A DNA stretch of 15,004 bases, taken from assembly GCA_905210845.1 (NCBI GenBank), contig CAJLYG010000061.1:1-15004 (forward strand), written 5' to 3'. Shown here in pieces: positions 1 to 7,823 of the stretch; position 1 is the stretch's first letter; each line of letters opens with the position of its first letter. Source of the stretch: an uncultured Prevotella sp. Lineage in GTDB: Bacteria > Bacteroidota > Bacteroidia > Bacteroidales > Bacteroidaceae. The translations under genes were made by a program, and so were the position numbers. Below the pieces are notes generated by a model that made no database searches, was not told the DNA's origin, and worked only from the letters and a program-made list of their open reading frames with translations.

Positions 1-943
1 GCTCTGCAAACACGATCCAGTCGCTCTCCTTGGCGGCTGTACGACTTTTCGCATCTAAGATGGGGTCGATAAAGTCGACGGTGCCCGAGAACACCTTTCC
101 AGGAAGGGCTTCCGACGTAAACTGTATCCGTTCACCACGATGTAGGAAAGGCAGGTCGCCCTCATAAGCCTGAAAAACAGCCCATACCGTACTGAGGTTG
201 GCAATCTTCAGCAAAGGCTGTCCTTGCTTGACATAATCCCCCTGACTGACATCCTTCTCCACCACCGAACCCGAGGTGTTTGCCTTCAACTGCATGTACG
301 GTGACACTTTCTTGGTCCGGATAATCTGGTTGATCTGGGCCTGTGTAATATTTTGCAGTCGTAGTTTCTCGACAGCGGCATCAACCATCGCCTTGCGTTG
401 CGTGCCATCGGGGAAGTTGAGGGCTGCCACCAGCTCCTGCCCGGCCGTATATAGCGATGGGGAATAGATAATGGCAAGGGTTTGTCCTTTCCCGACACGG
501 TCGCCAACAGCGTTGATGAAAAGCCGTTCGATGCGTCCCTCAACATACGCAGCCTGTGTCTGCTGCAACCGCTCATCAGGTTGTATCTTCCCAAAAAGCC
601 TGACCTCCTTATTCGCAGCGCCTGATCCTACCACCTGTGTCTGGATATTCGCAAGGGCAACAGCCTCATCGCTCATCATCACGGCATCGGGATCCTGGTC
701 ACTGTCTACCTTCTGCGCATCCTGTACGGGGATCAAGTCCATGCCACAGATCGGGCATTTCCCAGGATGATCCTGCTTTACTTGCGGGTCCATAGAACAA
801 GTGTACCAAGTCTTGCCGTCACCATGATCATGTCCACTTGACGAGGTACTGCCGTCCCGGAAGAATAAATAACCTAACAGCAGACCGACGAGCAAGGTAA
901 CTGCCAAGGATAATGCAATATGTTTCTTGATCAATTGTATCAT
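1..943 (-). CDS. cusB: CusB-like periplasmic adaptor of a Cu/Ag efflux pump (3' end cut off by window)
   Basis: This is the membrane-fusion (adaptor) subunit that bridges the CusA pump and the CusC channel in the periplasm. I translated 314 residues by hand with no stop before the window edge. Residues 9-28 form one hydrophobic anchor or signal segment, followed by a His/Asp linker (GHDHGD). Residues 46-73 are a heavy-metal-binding domain (YTCSMDP ... GKCPICGMDLIP) with C49, M51, C63, C66 and M68 as likely ligands. Residues 131-160 and 219-248 are the two halves of the lipoyl-like domain (VEGRIERLFINAVGDRVGKG; SGSVVEKDVSQGDYVKQGQP), and 250-300 starts the beta-barrel. The N-terminus is ambiguous: ATG at 943 and an in-frame ATG at 961 both follow the cusC stop (972) closely and neither has a clear Shine-Dalgarno sequence. 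I prefer 943 because it puts the anchor at the very start. About 80-120 C-terminal residues should lie outside the window. Family assignment is firm; metal specificity is inferred from CusA. Confidence 0.9.
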   Translation of the reverse strand, partial: MIQLIKKHIALSLAVTLLVGLLLGYLFFRDGSTSSSGHDHGDGKTWYTCSMDPQVKQDHPGKCPICGMDLIPVQDAQKVDSDQDPDAVMMSDEAVALANIQTQVVGSGAANKEVRLFGKIQPDERLQQTQAAYVEGRIERLFINAVGDRVGKGQTLAIIYSPSLYTAGQELVAALNFPDGTQRKAMVDAAVEKLRLQNITQAQINQIIRTKKVSPYMQLKANTSGSVVEKDVSQGDYVKQGQPLLKIANLSTVWAVFQAYEGDLPFLHRGERIQFTSEALPGKVFSGTVDFIDPILDAKSRTAAKESDWIVFAE

Positions 944-971
944 AACTTTGTTGTCTATCATAAACCATTTA

Positions 972-2246
972 CTATTTGACCACCATCCGTTCGGCGAAAT
1001 CATGCCCTGATATCATCTTCTCATATTCCGCCACAAGCGTATTGTATTGAGCACGCGCCTCTGCCTTTTTCAGGGCATAGTCGATCTGTTCACGGGTCGT
1101 AGAGAGGATATCCGTCAGGGTGGTCGTAGCTGAGACATACTCACGCTGCATCAGTTGCAGGGTATTGTCAAGGATCCTCACTTCCTTGTCATACAGGGCG
1201 AGCTTGCGCATCACCTCCTCCACACGTTGCCCGATGGAGAGATATTCACTTCGGAGGACATCACGCTGCCGGAGGATACCAGACTGCGTGCTTTGCTTCA
1301 GCAGTTGTGCGCTCCTGCGTTCGCTGTTGATCTTCTTACGGTAAATGGGCAAGGAGATCTTCACCATGGGCATCAGCATGTCCTGTCCGTTCATGTTCGC
1401 CATCATAGGCATGTCCACCTTCCCATTGAGCATATATTCCAGTCCCACCCCGATCATAGGTTTTCCCATCCCACGGGCATGCTGGTCCTGTGCATCATAC
1501 GCCTTACCCTGTGCTTCGAGTTGCGCAATCGTGGGGTCTTTGGACTCTATGCTATTCCAATCGACCACGGGCATCGCCCTAAGGGCAATGGTATCTGGAA
1601 GAAGCAAGTCGCTGTTGGCATCGCGGTGCATGGTGAGATTGAACTGTTGCCGCTGCAGTTGCAGTCGGTCTTGCAAGGAAGCCATCTGCTCCTGCAAGCG
1701 AGCTTCTTCAGCATCCAACCGCAACTGGTCGCTCATCCGGGAGTTCTTGCCCATAGAAAGCGTCTTGTACTGATAGACCGCCACCTTCTTAATGTCTTTC
1801 AAGAGCTTGATCTTACTGTCGATCGCCTTGATCTGCTCCTGGGTGGACAGCATCTGATACCACTGCTTTTGCATGTCGAAGGCAAGGGCGATGCCATCGG
1901 CACGAAATTTCTGGTAAGCTGCCTCAGCCTGAAACTCCATCTGTTGCCTTCCCGCTTTGAGGGTTCCGAACCACGGAAACATCTGCATGACCGAGAAGGT
2001 GGCAAGTTGCTTGCCGTTCACATGCTGCATGGACTTGGGGAAAATGCCCACAGACAGTTCGGGATCGTTGAGCGTCCCTGCCCCGCAAGCCCCGGTCACC
2101 TTTGCCTGATAAGCCTGATACGCACTGAGCACGGCAGGATTGTTACGGATGGCTGCCTCGATATAAGTAGCCAAACTATCTTCCTGCGCCACGACCGACG
2201 AAGTGGCACAGATACTGATCACCATATATAATACGATTCTTTTCAT
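972..2246 (-). CDS. cusC: TolC-family outer-membrane channel of the Cu/Ag efflux pump (CusC-like)
   Basis: Outer-membrane factor of the tripartite efflux system; it would form the trimeric exit duct for ions handed over by CusA/CusB. The protein has 424 residues, a normal length. Residues 1-20 are a signal peptide ending SSVVA, then QED, so cleavage by signal peptidase I is likely; there is no lipobox, unlike E. coli CusC. The motif FSVMQMFPWFGTL near residues 84-96 is typical of this branch, and long amphipathic helices with many Gln/Glu/Leu fit the two TolC coiled-coil repeats (about 105-205 and 305-412). Residues 272-294 are strikingly methionine-rich (8 Met in 23). An upstream in-frame ATG at 2288 exists, but the start at 2246 is chosen because it gives a clean signal peptide and an ATGA overlap with the cusA stop (2243-2245), which implies translational coupling. 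cusB follows 28 bases downstream. Confidence 0.92.
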   Translation of the reverse strand: MKRIVLYMVISICATSSVVAQEDSLATYIEAAIRNNPAVLSAYQAYQAKVTGACGAGTLNDPELSVGIFPKSMQHVNGKQLATFSVMQMFPWFGTLKAGRQQMEFQAEAAYQKFRADGIALAFDMQKQWYQMLSTQEQIKAIDSKIKLLKDIKKVAVYQYKTLSMGKNSRMSDQLRLDAEEARLQEQMASLQDRLQLQRQQFNLTMHRDANSDLLLPDTIALRAMPVVDWNSIESKDPTIAQLEAQGKAYDAQDQHARGMGKPMIGVGLEYMLNGKVDMPMMANMNGQDMLMPMVKISLPIYRKKINSERRSAQLLKQSTQSGILRQRDVLRSEYLSIGQRVEEVMRKLALYDKEVRILDNTLQLMQREYVSATTTLTDILSTTREQIDYALKKAEARAQYNTLVAEYEKMISGHDFAERMVVK

Positions 2247-5200
2247 TCTTTCTTTTGTTTTTTCAATGCACTTTCCCGCCACCAACATTGGAAAACGGGT
2301 ACGACAAACATCGTCATGGTCTGGATCAGCATCCCTCCGAAAGTAGGAATACTCATAGGAACCATGATATCAGCTCCCTTGCCCGTACTGGAGAGCACAG
2401 GTAACAGGGCTATCAGGGTTGTTGCTGTCGTCATAACAGCAGGGCGCACGCGTTTTTTACCAGCCTCGACCACAGCTTCACGGATGCCTTCCCGGGTATC
2501 GGGATGCCGCTTCAGGAAGGTCTGGTGGATATAAGTCCCCATCAACACCCCATCATCCGTAGAGACACCAAACAGGGCGATGAAGCCCACCCATACGGCA
2601 ACGCTTAGGTTGATATTGCCCATTCCGAACAAGGACCTCATGTTGACACCGGCGATATCGAAATTCATAAACCACGGTTGGCCATACGCCCACATCAGCA
2701 GGAAGCCGCCAGCAAAGGCAACAAACACACCACTGAAGTGGATCAGGGAGGCAGTAACGCTGCGGAACTGGAAATAAAGGATCAGCAAGATGAGCAACAA
2801 GGCTACAGGAATGACGATCTGCAATCGCTTGGCTGCATGGATCTGCTGTTCATAGCTCCCCGTAAACTGATAGCTAACCCCTTTCGGCAACTGGATCTTA
2901 CCGTTTGCAACCAAATGGTCGATATGCTCACGAGCCTTGTTCACCACAGAAACCTCAGCCTGGTTGCCTGTCTTATCAAAAGTGACATAGCCCACCAAGA
3001 AGGTGTTCTCGCTTTGGATCATCGTCGCACCTTTCACAAAGTTGAAGGAAGCCAACTGCCCCAAAGGAATCTGGGTACCATCGCTGGCAGGAACGAGGAT
3101 ATTCCGCAGCACATCAGGGTCATCGCGCAACTCCCTGGCATACCGCACCCGAATCGGGAAGCGCTCACGTCCCTCGACGGTGTATCCCTCTTTCATGCCT
3201 CCAATGGCGGTTTCGATCACGCTTTGCACCGTTCCCATCTGGATGCCATACCTCCCTAACTTCTCCCGGTCAGGCTGTATCTCAATATAGGGGGCACCTT
3301 CTGCACGGTCGTAGTAGACAGAGCTGACATTGATGTCCGGTACTTCTTTCAAGGCCTTTTCCATCTGCAGACCAGCTTTCTCTATACTTCCTAAATCAGG
3401 TCCGAACACTTTCAATCCCATGGGAGCTTTCATTCCCGTGGAGAGCATCACCTGACGGGTAGCAATAGGCTGAAGTTTCGGAGACCCTGTAAGACCAGGA
3501 AGGTTGGTCGCCTTGACGATTTCCTTCCAGATATCATCCTCACTGCGGATCTTATCTCGCCACTGGCGGATATAATTCCCATTCTTATCACGCGCACGTT
3601 GCCCGTTCTCGTCCAACTTATACTCTGGCTTATAATTGATGGTCGTCTCATACATCTGGATGGGTGCAGGGTCAAGGGCACTCTCGACGCGTCCCCACTT
3701 CCCGACCGCTGATTCCACTTCCGGAATGGCTTTCAGGCGTTGATCGATGATCTTGCAATACCGGATATTCTCCTCCACGCCACTGTGCGGCATGGAAGTC
3801 GGCATGAGCATGAAGGTACCTTCATCCAAAGTAGGCATGAACTCACTCCCCGTCCTACTCCAAATCCAGGCACCGGCAAGGATGGTGGCAATGGGCAAGG
3901 TCATGAACTGCCATCGATGGCTCAGGCACCAACGCAGGATCTGTTCGTACTTGACCACCAACAGCCAAAGCATGGCTAAGACAATGCCCACGATGCCGAT
4001 CACGAAAAGCAGGTTGAGAAACATGCCATTTTCCGGTCCCAAGGGAAGCCACATGGAGGCCAACAAGTACATAGCGATCAGCACGACAATAGCGATCACC
4101 ACGTAATTAAGACGGATCTCCCAATGATAAACCCGAATGGTACGGAACGGTTGGTCCCCTGCGGTAAGGTCGCGCTTGAAGATGCGGATCGCCCAACGGC
4201 GAGGCCATCGCAGAGAGAAGATCCAATAGGCAAGAGTAGGAAGGATCAACAGTCCGAGGATCAGGGCCGACAACAAGGCAAAGGTCTTCGTAAATGCCAA
4301 GGGATGGAACATCTTCCCCTCCTGAGCCTGCATGGCGAACACCGGCAAGAAAGAGATGATGGTTGTTGCCATACCGGTCATCACCGCCGAGCTTACTTCA
4401 TGGATTGATGCTAAGATCACATCTTCAAGTTCACTACCCCGGGGATAACGTCCCTCACCATATCTCAATTGTAAATGTCGTACCACATTCTCCATAAAGA
4501 CAACGCCCACGTCAACCATCACGCCAATAGCTATGGCAATGCCAGAAAGGGCAACAATATTTGCCTCTATCCCCGTCAACTTCATGATAATGAAGGTACA
4601 GAGGACGGCAAGAGGCAACATCGTAGCAATGACGACTGATGCCCGCAAATTGAGCACCAAGATGAGAACGACGATAATACAGATAAGAACCTCGTGCGAG
4701 AGGGAGCTTTCCAAGGTCCCGATGGTCTCCTTGATAAGCTGGGTACGGTCGTAGAAAGGCACCACAGTCACCTTGCTTACCGTCCCGTCCTTTAATGTTT
4801 TCTCGGGCATGCCTTTCTCCATCTCTGCGATTTTCTCCTTGACATTGTTGATCACCTGCATCGGATTACTGCCATAACGCGCGACGACGACGCCTCCTAC
4901 AGCCTCCTGCCCTTCCTTATCCAGGCCTCCGCGGCGGTCAGCAGGGCCAAAGGTCACCTTTGCCACATCCCTTACCCTGACAGGAACGCCATTCACGCTG
5001 GTGATAGCCGCGTCCTCAAGATCCTTCAGTTTCTTGATATATCCCAACCCACGAATGAGGTATTCAGCACGATTGATCTCCATCGTGCCTGCCCCTACGT
5101 CAATATTTGAGTTCTTGACGGCTTTCATCACCTCTACCAAGTTCAGCCCATAGGAACGCATCGCCTCCGGATCAAGGTCTACCTGGTATTCTTTCACGTA

Positions 5201-5803
5201 TCCACCAACGGACGCGACCTCACTAACTCCATCAGCAGAACTCAATTGATAACGCACATAATAGTCCTGCAAGGTACGCAGCTCCTGTGGGTCCCATCCC
5301 CCAGCAGGCTTACCCGTCTTAGGATTACGACCTTCAAGGGTGTACCAGAAGATCTGGCCTAAGGCAGTGGCATCTGGTCCGAGGGTCGGCTTGACACCCT
5401 CTGGCAATAATCCAGAAGGCAGGGAGTTTAACTTCTCTAAGATTCTACTACGACTCCAATAGAATTCTACGTTATCCTTGAAGATCACATAGATAAAAGA
5501 CATGCCAAACATAGATGATGACCGGATGGTCTTCACCCCTGGGATGCCCAACAGGGCTGTGGACAAGGGATAAGTAATCTGTTCCTGGATATCCTTCGGG
5601 GAATGCCCCATCCAGTCGGTAGCAATAATCTGTTGGTTATCAACGATATCAGGAATCGCATCCACAGCAACGGGATCCCGCGGGACCAATCCTCCATGCC
5701 AATTAAAAGGAGCTGTGGCAAGTCCACCCACAAGAATGGCTAAGAGCAGAATGGTCGTAATAATCCTGTTCTTAAGGAAAAATTTGATAATGGTTTGAAT
5801 CAT
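2243..5803 (-). CDS. cusA: CusA-like RND inner-membrane Cu(I)/Ag(I) efflux pump
   Basis: Proton-driven heavy-metal RND transporter that moves monovalent copper/silver from the periplasm or inner membrane into the CusC channel. It has 1186 residues, longer than E. coli CusA (about 1047). TM1 is at residues 12-31, with periplasmic porter domains at about 35-365 and 650-990 and TM blocks at about 370-530 and 995-1175. TM4 holds the acidic motif GIAIAIGVMVD with D431. Three methionines line up with the CusA metal-site triad (E. coli M573, M623, M672 from memory): M667 in GTFMLMP, M717 in APIQMYET and M786 in QVMLSTGMK. This favours Cu/Ag over Zn/Co, where CzcA-type pumps differ. An extra stretch at 561-618 adds two hydrophobic helices, and 727-766 is an enlarged periplasmic loop. 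TM10 reads GVSTDDG. The start has a good ribosome site (AAAAGGATG at 5814-5806). It lies 46 bases after the small HYC-type gene and overlaps cusC by 4 bases. Confidence 0.95.
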   Translation of the reverse strand: MIQTIIKFFLKNRIITTILLLAILVGGLATAPFNWHGGLVPRDPVAVDAIPDIVDNQQIIATDWMGHSPKDIQEQITYPLSTALLGIPGVKTIRSSSMFGMSFIYVIFKDNVEFYWSRSRILEKLNSLPSGLLPEGVKPTLGPDATALGQIFWYTLEGRNPKTGKPAGGWDPQELRTLQDYYVRYQLSSADGVSEVASVGGYVKEYQVDLDPEAMRSYGLNLVEVMKAVKNSNIDVGAGTMEINRAEYLIRGLGYIKKLKDLEDAAITSVNGVPVRVRDVAKVTFGPADRRGGLDKEGQEAVGGVVVARYGSNPMQVINNVKEKIAEMEKGMPEKTLKDGTVSKVTVVPFYDRTQLIKETIGTLESSLSHEVLICIIVVLILVLNLRASVVIATMLPLAVLCTFIIMKLTGIEANIVALSGIAIAIGVMVDVGVVFMENVVRHLQLRYGEGRYPRGSELEDVILASIHEVSSAVMTGMATTIISFLPVFAMQAQEGKMFHPLAFTKTFALLSALILGLLILPTLAYWIFSLRWPRRWAIRIFKRDLTAGDQPFRTIRVYHWEIRLNYVVIAIVVLIAMYLLASMWLPLGPENGMFLNLLFVIGIVGIVLAMLWLLVVKYEQILRWCLSHRWQFMTLPIATILAGAWIWSRTGSEFMPTLDEGTFMLMPTSMPHSGVEENIRYCKIIDQRLKAIPEVESAVGKWGRVESALDPAPIQMYETTINYKPEYKLDENGQRARDKNGNYIRQWRDKIRSEDDIWKEIVKATNLPGLTGSPKLQPIATRQVMLSTGMKAPMGLKVFGPDLGSIEKAGLQMEKALKEVPDINVSSVYYDRAEGAPYIEIQPDREKLGRYGIQMGTVQSVIETAIGGMKEGYTVEGRERFPIRVRYARELRDDPDVLRNILVPASDGTQIPLGQLASFNFVKGATMIQSENTFLVGYVTFDKTGNQAEVSVVNKAREHIDHLVANGKIQLPKGVSYQFTGSYEQQIHAAKRLQIVIPVALLLILLILYFQFRSVTASLIHFSGVFVAFAGGFLLMWAYGQPWFMNFDIAGVNMRSLFGMGNINLSVAVWVGFIALFGVSTDDGVLMGTYIHQTFLKRHPDTREGIREAVVEAGKKRVRPAVMTTATTLIALLPVLSSTGKGADIMVPMSIPTFGGMLIQTMTMFVVPVFQCWWRESALKKQKKE

Positions 5804-5849
5804 TTCATCCTTTTACATAAAGTTTTAACATAACGTATCTCAAATAGGG

Positions 5850-6287
5850 TTATGCCAAAACTGGTGGGGCTCTCCATGTGCGTTGAGATCCCACCTGTAT
5901 AGGATGGTATGGTGAAATATAGAAGATGAACCTGTCACAACCGTCCTCCTCTACGGTCATTGGATTATATAAAAAGACTGGCAAGGCATAAGAGACTGGG
6001 GCTGGCAACAAGGTCCAGCCAGGATGAAGGGATGTCTCATGGACCTGCAAATACGGATTGGTTAACTGATAAGAATGTGCTACAGTCTTACAATGACCAC
6101 AATGATCTCCCTCAGGCTGCATGCAATCCGGCATCATCGCTCCCATCTCATTGGGGACTTCAACGCCATTGACATCATAGCCAATATATTCACCACCGCA
6201 GTAGTGAATCTCTACATTGATTCCTATCGTACCCAATAGGAACAGCAATGCCATTGCAATGATTGTCCAGCTGTTTCTTCTCTCCAT
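5850..6287 (-). CDS. Small membrane-anchored Cys/His/Met-rich protein (HYC_CC_PP-type), first gene of the cus operon
   Basis: A 145-residue protein of unknown biochemical role. Residues 8-24 are one hydrophobic segment (signal or anchor), so the rest should face the periplasm. The visible signatures are HYCGGE at 28-33, a cluster at 48-66 with M48, M51, M52, C55, M56, H62, C63, H65 and C66 (including CGHC), and a C-terminal WRAPPVLA at 138-145. This trio of motifs matches, from memory, the family NCBI calls HYC_CC_PP, known mainly from Bacteroidota and named for these motifs. The Met/Cys/His cluster could bind Cu(I), but that is inference. It is the first gene after the promoter at 6328-6358 and is followed 46 bases later by cusA on the same strand, which suggests a job linked to copper efflux, such as periplasmic copper binding, delivery or sensing. 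ATG at 6287 is the only start giving the full hydrophobic segment. Confidence 0.82.
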   Translation of the reverse strand: MERRNSWTIIAMALLFLLGTIGINVEIHYCGGEYIGYDVNGVEVPNEMGAMMPDCMQPEGDHCGHCKTVAHSYQLTNPYLQVHETSLHPGWTLLPAPVSYALPVFLYNPMTVEEDGCDRFIFYISPYHPIQVGSQRTWRAPPVLA

Positions 6288-6327
6288 GAAAACAAGAACC
6301 TTGATCGTCTCTATGACCTTTCGGCTA

Positions 6328-6358
6328 CAAAGTTACTGTAAAATCCAAAAAAGACAAC
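6328..6358 (-). promoter_or_regulatory. Bacteroidota-type promoter for the HYC-cusA-cusC-cusB operon
   Basis: On the minus strand a -7 element TAACTTTG (6335-6328) matches the Bacteroidota consensus TAnnTTTG exactly. A GTTG -33 element (6358-6355) sits 19 bases upstream, the usual spacing. Transcription would begin near 6320, leaving a leader of roughly 35 bases before the ATG at 6287. I see no convincing inverted repeat for a metal-responsive regulator around it. The match is by eye against the published consensus. Confidence 0.65.
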
Positions 6359-6365
6359 AGGACAA

Positions 6366-6390
6366 AGGCTTAAAAAAGAATAAAAAGCCT
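6366..6390 (-). terminator. Weak hairpin at the end of the MATE gene, possible terminator
   Basis: A perfect 6-bp inverted repeat (AGGCTT / AAGCCT) with a 13-base T-rich loop begins at the last base of the MATE stop codon on the minus strand. It is followed by only three T residues, so it would be a poor intrinsic terminator. It sits just upstream of the cus promoter, where a transcript end would make sense. Confidence 0.3.
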
Positions 6391-7682
6391 CAGAAAGCCA
6401 AACGCAACCTAAACCAGAAATATTGGACGATACCACGGGTTGCCATATACACAAGGAGAGCGATCCATAGGGCATGGTTGTGAAGAGTACCTTCTAACAA
6501 AAAGAACAGAAAGAAGAATAGAACGGCTGCTATCGCAGAAGACCATAGCATGCCCCGGGTAGCTGTTGCCCCAATGAAAATGCCATCATAAAGGAAGGCT
6601 GCCACGCCCGCAACCGGTATCAATAACGTCCAGGTCATATACGGCTTTGCCCCTGTAATAACAGAAGCATGGCTGGTCAGGAGGTATAAGAAAGTCTGTC
6701 CGCCACAGCCATAGGCAATGGTAAATGCCACAACCATGACAGCTCCCCATACCGCCAATCGGCGGCATACCTGATGGAATCCCTCCTGGTCATGGGCACC
6801 AAAATATTTCCCACTCAATGCCTCTCCGGCATAGGCAAATCCATCCATCACATAAGAGAAAAGAGTATAGAAGGTCAGCAACATCGCATTCACCGACACG
6901 ATCAGAGTTCCTTGTCGGGATCCGGCAGCCGTGAAGAACAGATTGACAGCAACCAAGAAAAATGTCCGAAAGAAAATATCACGGTTCACCTTGAAAAAAC
7001 GCCCCATCTCTGCCCTGTCAAAGGTACCATCAGGAAAGACCGTCAAAGAATAGCGACCGGAATATACCTTTCCTTTCATGTACACGGAAAGGAACACTCC
7101 ACTCCATTGAGCTACCAATGTCCCCAATGCCACTCCTTCAATCTGCATCCCAAGGACAAAGACAAAGAAGCAAGATGCCATGATATTGACGATATTCTGC
7201 AAGATGGAAACTACCATTGGAATGCGTGTATTCTGCATGCCAATGAACCATCCATTGAGGCTGTTCAAGGCAAAAATGGCTGGAGCCCCCCAAATACAGA
7301 TATTGAAATAGGTGATCACGAAAGGTGCCACTTCAACAGAAGGTTTCATGGTCCATAATGCCAATGCTCGAATAGGGATCTGAAAGATCACGAATAGCAG
7401 ACCGATTGCCAAGGCGACGCCCATCGAGCGCACCAATAACCGTTGCAGACTCACTTGGTCATCCTGCCCATACGCTTGTGAGGTCATGCCACTCGTCCCC
7501 ATTCGCAAAAAGCCAAACAACCAATAGATGACATTGAAAATCATTGAGCCCACAGCAATGGCACCTATACAGGCTGCATTTCCCATGTGCCCGACAATGG
7601 TCAGGTCAACAAGCCCCAACAATGGCACCGTCACATTCGAGACAATGCTGGGGATGGCTAACCGTAGAATGTCCTTATCCAT
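6390..7682 (-). CDS. MATE-family multidrug/toxin efflux transporter (DinF-like)
   Basis: Inner-membrane antiporter of the MATE family, which exports cationic drugs or other toxic compounds using a Na+ or H+ gradient. From the chosen ATG the protein has 430 residues, a usual length, with about 12 hydrophobic helices in two similar halves. TM1 contains LAIPSIVSN and the family motif LVDLTIVGHMG with an intramembrane acidic residue D26. GMTSQAYGQDD follows at the end of TM2, and YVMDGFAYAGEA opens the second half in the manner of DinF-type members. Start choice: ATG at 7682 (MDKDILRLAIP) matches the way relatives begin. ATG at 7694 and TTG at 7703 are in frame but would lie at or above the predicted transcription start. 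It stands alone between the nuo terminator and the cus promoter. Substrate is unknown, and nothing in the sequence ties it to copper. Confidence 0.9.
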   Translation of the reverse strand: MDKDILRLAIPSIVSNVTVPLLGLVDLTIVGHMGNAACIGAIAVGSMIFNVIYWLFGFLRMGTSGMTSQAYGQDDQVSLQRLLVRSMGVALAIGLLFVIFQIPIRALALWTMKPSVEVAPFVITYFNICIWGAPAIFALNSLNGWFIGMQNTRIPMVVSILQNIVNIMASCFFVFVLGMQIEGVALGTLVAQWSGVFLSVYMKGKVYSGRYSLTVFPDGTFDRAEMGRFFKVNRDIFFRTFFLVAVNLFFTAAGSRQGTLIVSVNAMLLTFYTLFSYVMDGFAYAGEALSGKYFGAHDQEGFHQVCRRLAVWGAVMVVAFTIAYGCGGQTFLYLLTSHASVITGAKPYMTWTLLIPVAGVAAFLYDGIFIGATATRGMLWSSAIAAVLFFFLFFLLEGTLHNHALWIALLVYMATRGIVQYFWFRLRLAF

Positions 7683-7700
7683 GCTTGTGATCATCAGCTG

Positions 7701-7731
7701 CAAAATTACGAATAAAATCCTGAAATTCCAC
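7701..7731 (-). promoter_or_regulatory. Possible promoter of the MATE gene
   Basis: TAATTTTG on the minus strand (7708-7701) fits the Bacteroidota -7 consensus TAnnTTTG. At the expected 19-base spacing the -33 region (7731-7728) reads GTGG, a poor match to TTTG. Transcription would begin near 7694-7697, leaving a leader of about 12-15 bases before the ATG at 7682. Support is moderate at best, but the gene needs a promoter downstream of the strong nuo terminator. Confidence 0.4.
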
Positions 7732-7823
7732 TTTATATCCCGAGAGATTCACCAGAAGAAAGACATCACCTTCACTGGGACCCGGTTCCAAAATTCTACC
7801 AAGCGTCCACTGCATGCCAGTCA

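Noticed and set aside
2205..2220. Possible lipoprotein cysteine in the CusC signal peptide (ISIC)
   Set aside because: The residue before Cys is Ile, not Gly/Ala/Ser, and a better signal peptidase I site (SVVA-Q) follows.
1155..2231. A 358-codon open frame on the plus strand opposite cusC
   Set aside because: It is the antisense shadow of a well-supported TolC-family gene; the translation is His/Leu-rich with no family likeness, and no promoter or ribosome site serves it.
2247..2288. Upstream ATG (2288) as the cusC start
   Set aside because: It would put 14 charged residues before the signal peptide and overlap cusA by 46 bases; the ATG at 2246 gives a normal signal peptide and an ATGA junction.
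2243..5803. Calling the pump CzcA (Zn/Co/Cd exporter)
   Set aside because: The three metal-site methionines (M667, M717, M786) and the TM4 motif AIGVMVD match the Cu/Ag branch rather than the CzcA pattern.
7683..7823. Possible riboswitch or small RNA between the nuo terminator and the MATE gene
   Set aside because: Apart from the candidate promoter I find no conserved aptamer pattern or second hairpin; the predicted leader of about 12-15 bases is too short for a riboswitch.
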